Shown here: one piece after another, positions 18,590 through 26,625 of the stretch
Layout of the letters: every line of letters begins with the position of its first letter
How positions within the stretch are numbered: position 1 is the stretch's first letter
NCBI RefSeq assembly: GCF_038967635.1
Contig: NZ_CP152413.1
Location: forward strand, 8,188,001 to 8,252,000
Length of the DNA: 64,000 bases
Reading direction: 5' to 3'
From: Bradyrhizobium sp. B124
GTDB lineage: Bacteria > Pseudomonadota > Alphaproteobacteria > Rhizobiales > Xanthobacteraceae
Notes under the pieces: generated by a model
The model's database searches: none
What the model was told of the DNA's origin: nothing
Seen by the model: only the letters and a program-made list of their open reading frames with translations
Program-made: the position numbers and the translations under genes

Positions 18590-19347
18590 ACATGATATCT
18601 CACGTTCTCACCGCCAATTCGCTGCTCACCGCGTTCGCGGCCGTCGGAATTCTGATGTGGATTTCCGGAGCGATCTCGAAATACCTCACCTTCGGACGCA
18701 TTCACGGATCGGCGATCGCGATCATGTTGGGTCTCGCGCTGGCTTTTCTCGGGGGCCTCGCCACCGGCGGTGAAAAGGGCGTCGCCGATCTGCCCGCGTT
18801 GGCCGGCATCGGCCTGATGGGCGGCGCGATGTTACGGGATTTCGCGATTGTCGCGACCGCATTTGAGGTCGATGTCGTCCATGCGCGCAAGGCCGGGTTG
18901 ATCGGCGCGGTCGCGCTCGGATTGGGAACAGTGGTGCCGTTTGTTCTCGGCGTTCTCGTTGCTGCGGCGTTTGGCTATACCGACGCCGAATCGCTGACGA
19001 CGATCGGTGCTGGCGCGGTTACCTATATCGTGGGGCCGGTCACGGGAGCTGCGATCGGCGCATCCTCACCGGTTATTGCGCTTTCGATTGCGACCGGTGT
19101 ATTCAAGGCAGTTATCGTCATGATCGGTACGCCCTTCGTCGCGAAGATGATTGGCCTCAACAATCCACGTAGCGCCATGGTGTTCGGTGGCTTGATGGGG
19201 ACGGTCAGCGGGGTCTCGGGTGGGCTTGCTGCGACGGATCGGCGTCTGGTCCCGTATGGCGCGTTGACTGCGACATTTCATACCGGCTTGGGGTGTCTGG
19301 TTGCTCCCTCTGTCCTGTATTTCTCAGTGCGCGCGATCACGGGGTAA
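18586..19347 (+). CDS. madM: Malonate transporter, MadM subunit
   Basis: A 253-residue polytopic membrane protein with about eight hydrophobic segments; it forms the malonate transporter with MadL. Family blocks: LTFGRIHGSAIAIMLGLALA, GAVTYIVGPVTGAAIGA and FGGLMGTVSGVSGGLAATD. Start overlaps the MadL stop (ATGA). Six bases separate it from the GntR gene, so the three are one transcript. Confidence 0.92.
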   Translation: MNMISHVLTANSLLTAFAAVGILMWISGAISKYLTFGRIHGSAIAIMLGLALAFLGGLATGGEKGVADLPALAGIGLMGGAMLRDFAIVATAFEVDVVHARKAGLIGAVALGLGTVVPFVLGVLVAAAFGYTDAESLTTIGAGAVTYIVGPVTGAAIGASSPVIALSIATGVFKAVIVMIGTPFVAKMIGLNNPRSAMVFGGLMGTVSGVSGGLAATDRRLVPYGALTATFHTGLGCLVAPSVLYFSVRAITG

Positions 19348-19353
19348 CTGAAA

Positions 19354-20040
19354 ATGGTGAGTTTCTTGAAAGTCGTAGGCGAAGCCGAAGATGATGGCGG
19401 TCTGCTTTCCGACCGCATCCGAAACGCGCTCACTGACGAGATCGCATCCGGCACGCTCAACGCCGGGGCGGCATTGGAAGAGCAGCAGCTTGCTGATCGC
19501 TTCGGGGCTTCCCGCACGCCGGTGCGGGAGGCGCTTCGCCAACTCGTTGTCAGCGGTCTGGTGGAAGTGCGGGGCCGTCGAGGCCTCGTCGTGGCCCGGA
19601 TGACGCCAGAGCGCATCATGGACATGTTCGAGACCAGCGCCGAGGTCGAGGCCATGTGCGTGAGGCTCGCAACCTACCGCATGACGCCACTCGAACGCAG
19701 CCATCTGATGGAGCTTCACGAAGCTTCGTTCAAGATGGTCGAGGCGAACGATGTCGATGCCTATGACGCATTCAACCGGGAATTTCATGAATGCATCTAC
19801 CGGGCTACGCACAACTCGTTCCTGGCCGAGCAGGCCCAGGATGTTCGTTCACGGCTCAGCGCCTTCCGCCGCACGCAATTGCGGCATGGCGATCGCATTC
19901 GTCGTTCGCGGGAGGAGCATGAGAGCATCATGCAGGCGATCGCGGAAGGGGACGGCGAGAGCGCGGCACGCCGAATGCGGGCGCACATGCTAAACGCCGC
20001 ATCGGCACTCAGGCGCTACATCGATGATCGCCTCGGCTGA
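19354..20040 (+). CDS. GntR-family (FadR subfamily) regulator of malonate use
   Basis: A 228-residue regulator with an N-terminal winged helix (LSDRIRNALTDEIASG, then FGASRTPVREALRQLVVSG at about 47-65) and an FCD ligand-binding C-terminal domain with metal-binding histidines (EFHECIYRATHN, EHESIMQAI, RMRAHMLNA). It is the last gene of the madLM transcript and is very likely the counterpart of MdcY, which represses malonate genes in Acinetobacter. Probable operators lie at 18004-18073, so it would regulate itself as well. The symbol mdcY would be plausible but is not proven. Confidence 0.87.
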   Translation: MVSFLKVVGEAEDDGGLLSDRIRNALTDEIASGTLNAGAALEEQQLADRFGASRTPVREALRQLVVSGLVEVRGRRGLVVARMTPERIMDMFETSAEVEAMCVRLATYRMTPLERSHLMELHEASFKMVEANDVDAYDAFNREFHECIYRATHNSFLAEQAQDVRSRLSAFRRTQLRHGDRIRRSREEHESIMQAIAEGDGESAARRMRAHMLNAASALRRYIDDRLG

Positions 20041-20282
20041 ATTCTTCTGATCGCGCGGTCAGGTTGATGGCCTGACAGCAATCCGACAAGCAATGGCAGC
20101 GGAGCCATTCGACGTGGTTCCAGGCCTTTCAATCGAGAACATGATTTCCCGTTTTGCCAAGGCTAGATGAATAGCGGCAATCAGGAGACGCCCATGTCCG
20201 AGACAATCTACGACGTGTCGTCTGAGTGGTCGAAGCCTGGGTCGACGATGCCAAGTACCGCGCTGTGGTCTGCGGGCTCGAT

Positions 20283-20474
20283 TCAAGGAGGGGCGGCGAC
20301 GGCGGTGGGTATCTTCCGAGGCTCCGGGCTTTGCTTGCTGACCGGATCGATGACGGATTGAGTCGGCCTGTTTTGGCGGATCGCAAATCCGATGCAGCCG
20401 CCGACCACTAACACTGCCCCGGCGATCATCAGCCAATGCGGCAATTGCAATGAAAGCAACAAGTCCCTTGCCAT
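20283..20474 (-). CDS. Small single-pass membrane protein
   Basis: A 63-residue frame with one strong hydrophobic helix at about 12-32 (PHWLMIAGAVLVVGGCIGFAI) and a polar, Pro-rich C-terminal tail. Composition and the helix make it believable as a real gene, though I do not recognise a named family. It lies 18 bases downstream of the truncated MKTVWIY gene on the same strand, so the two may be cotranscribed. Confidence 0.5.
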   Translation of the reverse strand: MARDLLLSLQLPHWLMIAGAVLVVGGCIGFAIRQNRPTQSVIDPVSKQSPEPRKIPTAVAAPP

Positions 20475-20492
20475 GGCCCACTCCAGGACATC

Positions 20493-20627
20493 CTACTCAA
20501 ATGCCACGCCCTCTGGGTCGTTGTCCGCGAACCATTTCTCAGTGGCCTTAATCGCCGCGAAGACCCTGATGTAGTCCTCGTCGCCGACTTTCTTGGCCGC
20601 GTCCGTGTAGATCCAGACAGTTTTCAT
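20493..20627 (-). CDS. Small MKTVWIY-type protein, cut from its promoter by IS66
   Basis: A 44-residue protein (MKTVWIYTDAAKKVGD, then WFADNDPEGVAFE) of a small family common in Bradyrhizobium. Relatives usually end VAFEYEVLE; here TAG falls after VAFE, so it is a few residues short. Its ATG (20625-20627) is inside the 8-bp target duplication of the IS66 element, so the start codon survives but the ribosome-binding site and upstream coupled gene are now 3.2 kb away at 23,793-24,014. Likely silenced unless the element supplies a promoter. Function unknown. Confidence 0.6.
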   Translation of the reverse strand: MKTVWIYTDAAKKVGDEDYIRVFAAIKATEKWFADNDPEGVAFE

Positions 20628-20628
20628 C
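20621..20628. repeat. IS66 target-site duplication, left copy
   Basis: TTTTCATC next to the left end of the IS66 element; identical to 23790-23797. It contains the minus-strand start codon (CAT) of the gene at 20493-20627. Confidence 0.9.
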
Positions 20629-20650
20629 GTAAACGGTACGAGAGGCCCAC
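20629..20650 (+). repeat. IS66 terminal inverted repeat, left
   Basis: Left terminal repeat, beginning GTAAACGGTACGA; pairs imperfectly with 23768-23789. Confidence 0.8.
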
Positions 20651-20676
20651 GGAGCCACGGATTTGGTGCGGACGGC

Positions 20677-21327
20677 CTACGCACCGCGCTTGAAGCGTAT
20701 AGGCATCCAGAACTGGCGGAGGGCCTCGACGGTTGCTGGAATGTTGCGCCAGGCGTTTTGGACGATGGGCTGCGTTCCCAGCGTGCGCCGGGCCGGGGGT
20801 AGCAAGGGCCGACCGGCGTCGTCGATGCAATGGACCAAGATCGGCCGCAGCATAAGGTGTTCGGTTCCGTTCGGGGAGAGAAGCCGCGACCAGACGAGAA
20901 GCCGAAGCTTCATGACCGCGTAGAAGCCCATGCACCAGGGCTGCGGGTCGACTTCGCCGTCCGGTGATCGCACGAACAGCGGCTCGAAGCTCTCCGGTCT
21001 CGTCGACAGCATCTCGCTGATTGCGTTGTGGCGCATCAGGGTGGCGGCGATTGCCGAGAACTCCTCGGTGTCGTGATTGAAGGCGTCGGGATCTACGCCG
21101 AGGAGCGGGCACACCCATTCCTCGGACGCCATCGAGACCGGCCCGGCGACGACCGCGGCCACCGCGCCGTCGAGCATGGAGAGCGACGTCGCCCGCGGAT
21201 GCCGAAGCGTCGGCGACCTGGCGCGCTTGCTGATCCATTGCCCGAGCCGTTCGAACGACATGGCATAGTCCGCCATCGTCGTCTTGCGTGCTTTTCGCGT
21301 TCCCCGCCCTTGCTTCGGCTTCGTCAT
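20677..21327 (-). CDS. UPF0149/YecA-type protein carried by the IS66 element
   Basis: A 216-residue protein resembling the UPF0149 (YecA) family, with a basic N-terminus (KPKQGRGTRKARKT) and the core block LSMLDGAVAAVVAGPVSM, then WVCPLLGVDPDAFN. Such proteins appear as an extra gene in some rhizobial IS66 elements; the role is unknown. The start overlaps the tnpC stop by four bases, and the gene lies inside the terminal repeats, so it moves with the element. The SEC-C zinc motif found in many YecA proteins is not visible. Confidence 0.72.
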   Translation of the reverse strand: MTKPKQGRGTRKARKTTMADYAMSFERLGQWISKRARSPTLRHPRATSLSMLDGAVAAVVAGPVSMASEEWVCPLLGVDPDAFNHDTEEFSAIAATLMRHNAISEMLSTRPESFEPLFVRSPDGEVDPQPWCMGFYAVMKLRLLVWSRLLSPNGTEHLMLRPILVHCIDDAGRPLLPPARRTLGTQPIVQNAWRNIPATVEALRQFWMPIRFKRGA

Positions 21328-22874
21328 GCCACGGCCCGCTTTTCGGCTTCGCGTGCGGCCTTCCAGTTCCAGGCCAGAAGTTCGTGAAGCTGGTTGGTCT
21401 TCGTGGCGCCGCTCACCATGCGATCGAGAACGTCGACGAGATACGCCTCGGGGTCGAGGCCATTCAATTTCGCTGTGTTAAGAAGCGAAGCGAGTATCGC
21501 CCAGGTCTCGCCCCCGCCTTCGTCACCACTGAACAACGAGTTCTTTTTTCCGATCGCAATTGGCCTGATCGATCGCTCGACCGTGTTGGTGTCCGGCTCG
21601 AGCCGCCCGTCATCCAGGAACGCCGTCAGGCCCTGCCAGCGTTCGAGCATGTAGTCGATCGCCTTGATGAGCGTCGAGCGGCGGGAGATCCCGTCCTTCA
21701 CCGCGATCAGACGGGCCCTCAACGCCTCCATCCGCGGCTTCGTCTCGGCCTGTCGCGTCGCGCGGCGTTCCCCAGCGTCGAGACCGCGGATCCTCTCCTC
21801 GATCGCGTAGACGGCCGCAATGCGCTCGATGACCTCCGCGGCGAAGGGTGAGTTCGTCGTCTTGTGCACCCTCACGAAGTTGCGGCGCGCGTGAACGAGA
21901 CAATACGCCAGCTGGATCTGGCCCGACATCTTCGCATCGCCCGCCAGCGAGGCGTAGGCGGCATAGCCGTCGACTTGCAGCACGCCTTCGAAGCCGGCCA
22001 ACTGCGCCACGATCTCCTTCTTGCCGCGACCACCTGCGAACACGTAGGCGACCGCCGGCGGCGCCGGCCCCTTCCACGCCCGATCGTCCGTCGCATGCGC
22101 CCAGAACTGGCAGATCCTCGTGCGGCCGCGTCCCGGATCGAGCACTGGCATCGGCGTCTCGTCGCAGAACAGCCGCTCGAAGCCGTGCATAGTCTTCAGT
22201 TGCAGATCGTAGAGGCCCCTGACCAGCCACGCCGCGCTCCCCATCCAGCGCGCCAGCGTCTGACGGTCGACGACGACACCCTGACCCGCCAGGATCTGCG
22301 TCTGGCGGTAGAGCGTCGATTGCCAGGCATATTTGGCCGCGGCGATATGCGCGATCAGCGCCGTCGTTGCCATGCCGCCCTCGACGAGCCGCGCCGGTGC
22401 CGGGGCCTGGACAATCGGGCCCTCACAGGAGCGGCAGGCGTATTTTGGACGGATCGTGCGGAGCACACGCAGCCACGCGGGAACCCGATCGAGCGCTTCG
22501 CTGCTCTCCTCGCCGATCCGATGCATCTGACCCGTGCAGCACGGGCACAGCGTAGACGCCGGCTCGATCACCCGCTCGACCCGGGGCAGATGCGCCGGCA
22601 GCGCGCCGATGTTGCGCTTCGCTTTGCGCCGCTCCGGCCGCGGCGCGTCCGGTTTGTCGTCATTGGCCGGGAGCTGTGAGCCGGCGGTCCGTTCCAGATC
22701 AAACGCGATCTGTTCGGCGCAGACGATCGCCGAGCGCTCCGATCGTGCGCCGAAGATCAGGCTCTTCAACGTGGCGATCTCTGCGCGCAGATCATCGTTC
22801 TCGCCTTCGAAAGCCAGCACCATCTCGGCAAGAGCCGCAGGGTCAGAGGGGAGATCTTCGGGGCGAAGCGCCAT
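21324..22874 (-). CDS. tnpC: IS66 transposase TnpC
   Basis: A 516-residue DDE transposase. Domains in order: N-terminal leucine-zipper-like helix (MVLAFEGENDDLRAEIATLKSL), LZ/zinc-finger part with CPCCTGQM and CRSCEGP, then the catalytic domain with FCDETPMPVLDPG (first Asp), LQVDGYAAYASL (second Asp) and, near the C-terminus, NTVERSIRPIAIGKKNSLF containing the Glu block, followed by the IS66 C-terminal TAKLNGLDPEAYL block. Full length. Confidence 0.96.
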   Translation of the reverse strand: MALRPEDLPSDPAALAEMVLAFEGENDDLRAEIATLKSLIFGARSERSAIVCAEQIAFDLERTAGSQLPANDDKPDAPRPERRKAKRNIGALPAHLPRVERVIEPASTLCPCCTGQMHRIGEESSEALDRVPAWLRVLRTIRPKYACRSCEGPIVQAPAPARLVEGGMATTALIAHIAAAKYAWQSTLYRQTQILAGQGVVVDRQTLARWMGSAAWLVRGLYDLQLKTMHGFERLFCDETPMPVLDPGRGRTRICQFWAHATDDRAWKGPAPPAVAYVFAGGRGKKEIVAQLAGFEGVLQVDGYAAYASLAGDAKMSGQIQLAYCLVHARRNFVRVHKTTNSPFAAEVIERIAAVYAIEERIRGLDAGERRATRQAETKPRMEALRARLIAVKDGISRRSTLIKAIDYMLERWQGLTAFLDDGRLEPDTNTVERSIRPIAIGKKNSLFSGDEGGGETWAILASLLNTAKLNGLDPEAYLVDVLDRMVSGATKTNQLHELLAWNWKAAREAEKRAVA

Positions 22875-22924
22875 ATCGCAGAGCTACACGAACACACTCG
22901 CAATCGCCAGCAAAACAAGACGCT

Positions 22925-23281
22925 TCAGGCAACCTTCGTCGGCCGCTTCGTCACCTTCGGGACTACACGCGACCACTCCGCAAGACCTTCAATCAGCATC
23001 GCCAGCTGCGCCCCCGTCACCGGCATCGTACCCTCGCGAACAGGTGGCCAGGCGAAGCCCCCATTCTCCAGCCACTTCGTCGCTAGAACCATTCCCGAGC
23101 CGTCAAAAACCAGTAGCTTCAAACGATCCGATCGCTTCGATCGGAAGACATAAACGTCACCGCTGTAGGGCTTGCCGCCTAATCCCTCCGCTACCAGCGC
23201 GACAAGGCCATGAACGCCTTTACGAAAGTCGATCGGCTGCGTCGCGACGAACACACGGACCATTGGACCGAAAGAGATCAT
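22925..23281 (-). CDS. tnpB: IS66 accessory protein TnpB
   Basis: A 118-residue IS66 Orf2 protein with the family signature VRVFVATQPIDFRKGVHGLVA and DVYVFRSKRSDRLKLLVFDGSG; needed for transposition but with unclear biochemistry. Starts on the tnpA stop (ATGA). Confidence 0.95.
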   Translation of the reverse strand: MISFGPMVRVFVATQPIDFRKGVHGLVALVAEGLGGKPYSGDVYVFRSKRSDRLKLLVFDGSGMVLATKWLENGGFAWPPVREGTMPVTGAQLAMLIEGLAEWSRVVPKVTKRPTKVA

Positions 23282-23700
23282 CGCGTCGACCTCACCGCCG
23301 CCAGCACGCGCTCCAGCGTCGCGGCGTCGACGCCGACGGGCACGCGCACCGTCGCGCCCGCGATCATCACCTCGATCCGCTCGGCCGGATCCGTCAGAAC
23401 ATGCGCCTTATCGATCGCGTTCGGCTGCGCCTCGACGGCGGCGTCGAGCCTGACTTGCACGAACTGCGGCGCTTCGCTCGACGCGAGCCGCGCCTGGCGC
23501 CGCCACACACTGAGCAGTCCCCGGTTCACCCCGTTGCGTCGAGCCACCTCGGAAATTCTCGTCTCCGGATCGGCGCTCTCGGCCACGATCCGCGCCTTCT
23601 CCGCATCGCTCCAACTGCGCCGTCGCCTCTCCCCTGTGATCACCTCGATCCGCTGATAGGAGGCGGCATCATGCCTGTCTTGATGTCTGTCTTGATGCAT
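23278..23700 (-). CDS. tnpA: IS66 accessory protein TnpA
   Basis: A 140-residue IS66 Orf1 protein. It has a helix-turn-helix of the IS3/Tn3-like type (RRRSWSDAEKARIVAES, then SEVARRNGVNRGLLSVWRRQ), which probably recognises the element ends. First gene after the right terminal repeat. Confidence 0.94.
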   Translation of the reverse strand: MHQDRHQDRHDAASYQRIEVITGERRRRSWSDAEKARIVAESADPETRISEVARRNGVNRGLLSVWRRQARLASSEAPQFVQVRLDAAVEAQPNAIDKAHVLTDPAERIEVMIAGATVRVPVGVDAATLERVLAAVRSTR

Positions 23701-23767
23701 GGAACGAGCGTCCCTCGCGTTGTCAAATCCACGCGCGAGTCTCGCTCATCCCGTCCACCTAAACGAG

Positions 23768-23789
23768 GTGGGGTCGTCGTACCGCTATC
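23768..23789 (-). repeat. IS66 terminal inverted repeat, right
   Basis: Right terminal repeat; on the minus strand it begins GATAGCGGTACGACGACC and matches the left end at 14 of 22 positions. Confidence 0.8.
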
Positions 23790-23797
23790 TTTTCATC
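23790..23797. repeat. IS66 target-site duplication, right copy
   Basis: TTTTCATC next to the right end of the IS66 element; identical to 20621-20628. Here the CAT overlaps the stop codon of the small gene at 23793-24014 (ATGA), showing how the two small genes were coupled before insertion. Confidence 0.9.
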
Positions 23798-24014
23798 GCA
23801 TCAACTCAAACAGTTCTTTGACTTCGCTCAACCGCAGCTTGGTGCCGGCCGGCATGCTCCAGCAACATATGCCTGGTGCCGACCGCGATTCGGTCGCGTC
23901 GGACGTCGTCCGTTCAGAATGATAGGCCTTCATGTCCGCTGCGAACTGGCGAGCGGCCTCGGGCGGGATTTCGATCGGCTTTCGGTGATCGGCATGGCCT
24001 AAAGCCTGCCGCAC
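23793..24014 (-). CDS. Small hypothetical protein formerly coupled to the MKTVWIY gene
   Basis: A 73-residue frame with IEIPPEAARQFAADMKAYHSE near the N-terminus and KLRLSEVKELFELMR at the C-terminus, which fit a small family I have seen in Bradyrhizobium. The middle differs from what I expect, and an alternative frame gives RIAVGTRHMLLEH, so two compensating frameshifts are possible. Its stop codon overlaps the ATG now left across the IS66 element. Function unknown. Confidence 0.5.
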   Translation of the reverse strand: MRQALGHADHRKPIEIPPEAARQFAADMKAYHSERTTSDATESRSAPGICCWSMPAGTKLRLSEVKELFELMR

Positions 24015-24163
24015 AACAACGCCGCTAAGCTCAAAATACTCGCTGGCGGCGCAGGTCTAGCTCCGGGATGGATGTACGAAATCCCGACATGCGACGAGCC
24101 AGCACAAAGCGTGCAAAGGTTCAAATCGCAAAACGGATTACTACGTCGGGAATACGGGCGTCT

Positions 24164-24361
24164 TTATGCGAACAGATGATCTGTCGCGGGCGTTTCCCCG
24201 CGACTCATAAATTTCAGCATCTCGATCGCGAAACGCTCTTCGGATAGGCGCCGTTCGATGAAGTGGGTCTCGACGTCGCTAAGTTTGGTACGCAGCAAGC
24301 CTTGGTAACGCTCGATGTTTTGCTCGTGCACGCGCAGCATCGCAATCTTTCGCTCTACCAT
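24164..24361 (-). CDS. Small hypothetical protein
   Basis: A 65-residue protein, almost all helical and charged (MVERKIAMLRVHEQNIERY, FIERRLSEERFAIEMLKF). It fits a small family common in Bradyrhizobium of unknown role. Preceded by GGGGGCGTAAATGGT without a strong Shine-Dalgarno. Stands alone. Confidence 0.6.
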   Translation of the reverse strand: MVERKIAMLRVHEQNIERYQGLLRTKLSDVETHFIERRLSEERFAIEMLKFMSRGETPATDHLFA

Positions 24362-24364
24362 TTA

Positions 24365-24861
24365 CGCCCCCTATGTTATCGGAGGTGCTTTCGCGCCGAC
24401 CGTCACCGATTACACGCAAGAATCTACGCCACGATGACGGTCACTTCGCCGCGACCGTCAGATTCGGAGTATGTTTTTCGCCAAATGAGGCGGCCCCAGC
24501 AACCTTGTGTGTGGGGGACCTGTAAGGTCGGTCACCGGAGCCACCTGGCCAGTCCCGCGTCAGTCGAGATTGGTCGACCTAATCGCACACCCGAACCGCA
24601 GCTAAGGCAAGCGTGAACTGAACAACATCGGAAAAAAATGGCAATTTAGTTGGATGCGATTTACTTGTGCTCGTTGATGGCGCGTGCCTCAGCGGGGCGA
24701 TACCCAATGGCCGTTTTTCTGTTGCGGGACAAAAGTGCACAGAGCGCCAAAAATAGTTCCGGCTGTGACCGGAAGAACAGATGGCTATTGAAATTTATGT
24801 GCTTAGAATAGGCTTTTCAGTTCGTCCTACCGAGCCGAAGAACGCCGGCCAAAGCCTACGG
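24365..24861. other. No gene seen
   Basis: About 500 bases with no convincing frame on either strand and no recognisable RNA. Short plus-strand frames at 24263-24616 are poorly supported. Confidence 0.4.
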
Positions 24862-25118
24862 CTACGCGAACAGGTCGTTCCCGGCCTGCAGGATTTTCAG
24901 GTAGGTCCCGCTCTCGTGGATCTCAGTCCTGATCTAGGGCGTACTTGAGGCCGGCGCCATATTCGGCCGGCGTACCCTTGTCTCGATATAGAAAAGGCCG
25001 CTCAGTTTCTCGATGTAGATACGGCGGTCCTGGACCGGCTCGAACGCTCGAGCGTGCTCCATGAGCCTGCGCGCGGATTCTCGGAACGGGCATAAGGACG
25101 ATCTGCAGTGAGTTTCAT
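24862..25118 (-). pseudogene. Small Bradyrhizobium-type protein, frameshifted
   Basis: Pieces in order across frames: MKLTADRPYARSE, then RLMEHARAFEPVQDRRIYIEKL, then LYRDKGTPAEYGAGLKYAL, then EIHESGTYLKILQAGNDLFA and a stop. Together they match a single ~80-residue family (consensus LMEHAxAFEPVQDGRIYIEKI, HESGTYVKFTQAGAELFA) very common in rhizobia. At least three frame changes. Function unknown even when intact. Confidence 0.68.
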
Positions 25119-25496
25119 CGGCGGGGAATCACGACCTCCACCCCACTGAATGGCACCCCGTGACCGATCCCTGTCATGGCAATTCGGAACGATGTTCCCC
25201 GCGCCTGCGGCGCCATAAACCGTGCACACCAAGCGCCAGCCGATGCGCGACCACGGTTGATCTCGGGGTAGGGCGTCCAGCCCGAAACCGACCGATGGCA
25301 ACGGCCGTGGCATTGGATATTGCGGTAACGTGGCGGTCCGCGAGCCAATCGGCCGGACTGCCCGGCGGGCAGCGGCCAGACCATTTCGCGGATCGACGCT
25401 GGTGCATAGCCAGATGATGGCGCCGATCGCGTGCGGAGAGAAGCCGCTAGGAATTGGTCGCCTGTGGGGGGCGATCACCAATCGCGGGCCAATCGT
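25119..25496. other. No supported gene
   Basis: About 380 bases. Open frames exist on the minus strand (part of 25002-25481) but their translation is rich in Arg, Pro and Ser, has no motif I can name, and runs into the pseudogene out of frame. Confidence 0.35.
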
Positions 25497-25655
25497 CTAG
25501 CGCGTTTGGTCCGGATTTTCTTGCCACGTCGTCGAGTGCTCAGAAATCCACTTGGTCGCGTCATGCTCCGTAACAAAGCCCTTGATAACTTCCGTTTCGC
25601 CATCGGGCCATAGAATATCGATCCTCCAGCCGGTGCCGGGATTCTTGCAAGCCAT
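25497..25655 (-). CDS. Small hypothetical protein
   Basis: A 52-residue protein starting MACKNPGTGWRIDILWPDGETEVIKGF (first residues) and ending in a Trp/Asn-rich tail. The block DILWPDGETExIxGFVxExxAxxWI resembles a small family seen in rhizobia. I take the internal Met as start; an upstream ATG at 25730 would add 25 unlike residues. Confidence 0.5.
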   Translation of the reverse strand: MACKNPGTGWRIDILWPDGETEVIKGFVTEHDATKWISEHSTTWQENPDQTR

Positions 25656-25814
25656 GAAAGCTGGTCGCTGCTCGATCATCGGGGGACTATGCGCCGACGG
25701 TGGCCAGCTACAAGTCAGTGATCCTGCCACACTTCGTTTTCTGGCCCCGCAAAACTATTGGCGCTAAAATCCCGATCGACGCCGGTCCTTTTTGAGATCG
25801 GGAGGCTCCGGTAA

Positions 25815-26075
25815 TCATCCCTCGATAATGAGGCGACCCAGGAACGCATTGCAGGCCTGCTCGGCTTCAGCGAACGTGCTGAAGGGCGATCCGGACACTT
25901 GAGCCGCGGGCATATTCAGAAAGTCTGGGCGATATGACGCAACAAAACCGGGCTCTCCATGTAGGCCAGCTCCACTTCGGCTCTCGCTGCTGATAACGAA
26001 TGAATAGTCGTCGCTGCTTGCGATCCAAATTTCCAGGTCCTCAGCAGTATCCACGCGGCGAAAGTGCAGGGCCAT
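25815..26075 (-). CDS. Small hypothetical protein
   Basis: An 86-residue soluble protein (MALHFRRVDTAEDLEIWIAS, ..., AEAEQACNAFLGRLIIEG). Alternating strands and a C-terminal helix give a plausible alpha/beta fold. I do not recognise its family. The start is the ATG at 26075; 26087 is also possible. Confidence 0.5.
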   Translation of the reverse strand: MALHFRRVDTAEDLEIWIASSDDYSFVISSESRSGAGLHGEPGFVASYRPDFLNMPAAQVSGSPFSTFAEAEQACNAFLGRLIIEG

Positions 26076-26134
26076 TTCACCCTCCACCAGCAGAGGTCCA
26101 AGCTTGGTCCTCCGCGGTCATCCAGATGGACGCT

Positions 26135-26332
26135 TTAACCTGCTTTTGTGCGATTGGCGGCTTCAGCCTCCCGCGCCAGCCGTTCCGCCCTTAGGCGCTC
26201 TCGATTGTCGTGGAGTGCCTTTTGCGCCTTCGCGTATTCGGTCATAGTTTCCTTCGTCCTGACCGCTTTAAATATCTTATGGGCTTCGCGCTCTGCTGCT
26301 GTCGGCGCCCGGCGGTTTCGGTCGTTAATCAT
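26135..26332 (-). CDS. Small basic hypothetical protein
   Basis: A 65-residue, mainly helical and basic protein (MINDRNRRAPTAAEREAHKIF, ..., ERLRAERLAREAEAANRTKAG). Similar short proteins occur in many Bradyrhizobium genomes; function unknown. Start chosen at the ATG five codons inside the longest frame. Confidence 0.55.
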   Translation of the reverse strand: MINDRNRRAPTAAEREAHKIFKAVRTKETMTEYAKAQKALHDNRERLRAERLAREAEAANRTKAG

Positions 26333-26625
26333 TGGTTGACCTCCCATTTGGGCTGGATGAGTTAACGCATAGATATGGCTTTCGATCCAGTCGGCTGGCG
26401 GGCAACTGTGAGGCGCGACGCAATTGCGACCTTGCCAGCCTGGTCGACCAAGCCATGGTTATCGAGCCGTTCTCGTCGCGCAAGCCGCCGTACTTGGCGG
26501 TAAGGCTGCGGGTAGGGACGGGTCTGCCGCCGTTGGCCCGAGAAAACCTGTTGAGCACAAGCGTGGCGCGGACGGACTACTGCAGTTAGTGGCAGATCCA
26601 AACCGGGATCACGACGTGGTATCCG

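Larger units (their letters stand above)
20629..23789 (-). mobile_element. Complete IS66-family insertion sequence
   Basis: A 3,161-bp element with four minus-strand genes, tnpA, tnpB, tnpC and a UPF0149-type passenger. The ends are imperfect inverted repeats: GTAAACGGTACGAGAGGCCCAC at the left edge (22 bases at 20629-20650) against the reverse complement of 23768-23789, sharing 14 of 22 positions including CGGTACGA and CCCAC. It is flanked by the 8-bp direct repeat TTTTCATC, which is the usual IS66 duplication length. All genes are intact, so it may still be active. Confidence 0.93.

Noticed and set aside
22534..23922. 462-residue plus-strand open frame
   Set aside because: Antisense to the IS66 genes tnpA, tnpB and part of tnpC; contains no domain.
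25002..25481. 159-residue minus-strand protein gene
   Set aside because: Only its last ~15 residues match the small pseudogene family; the rest is Arg/Pro-rich and looks like chance frame.
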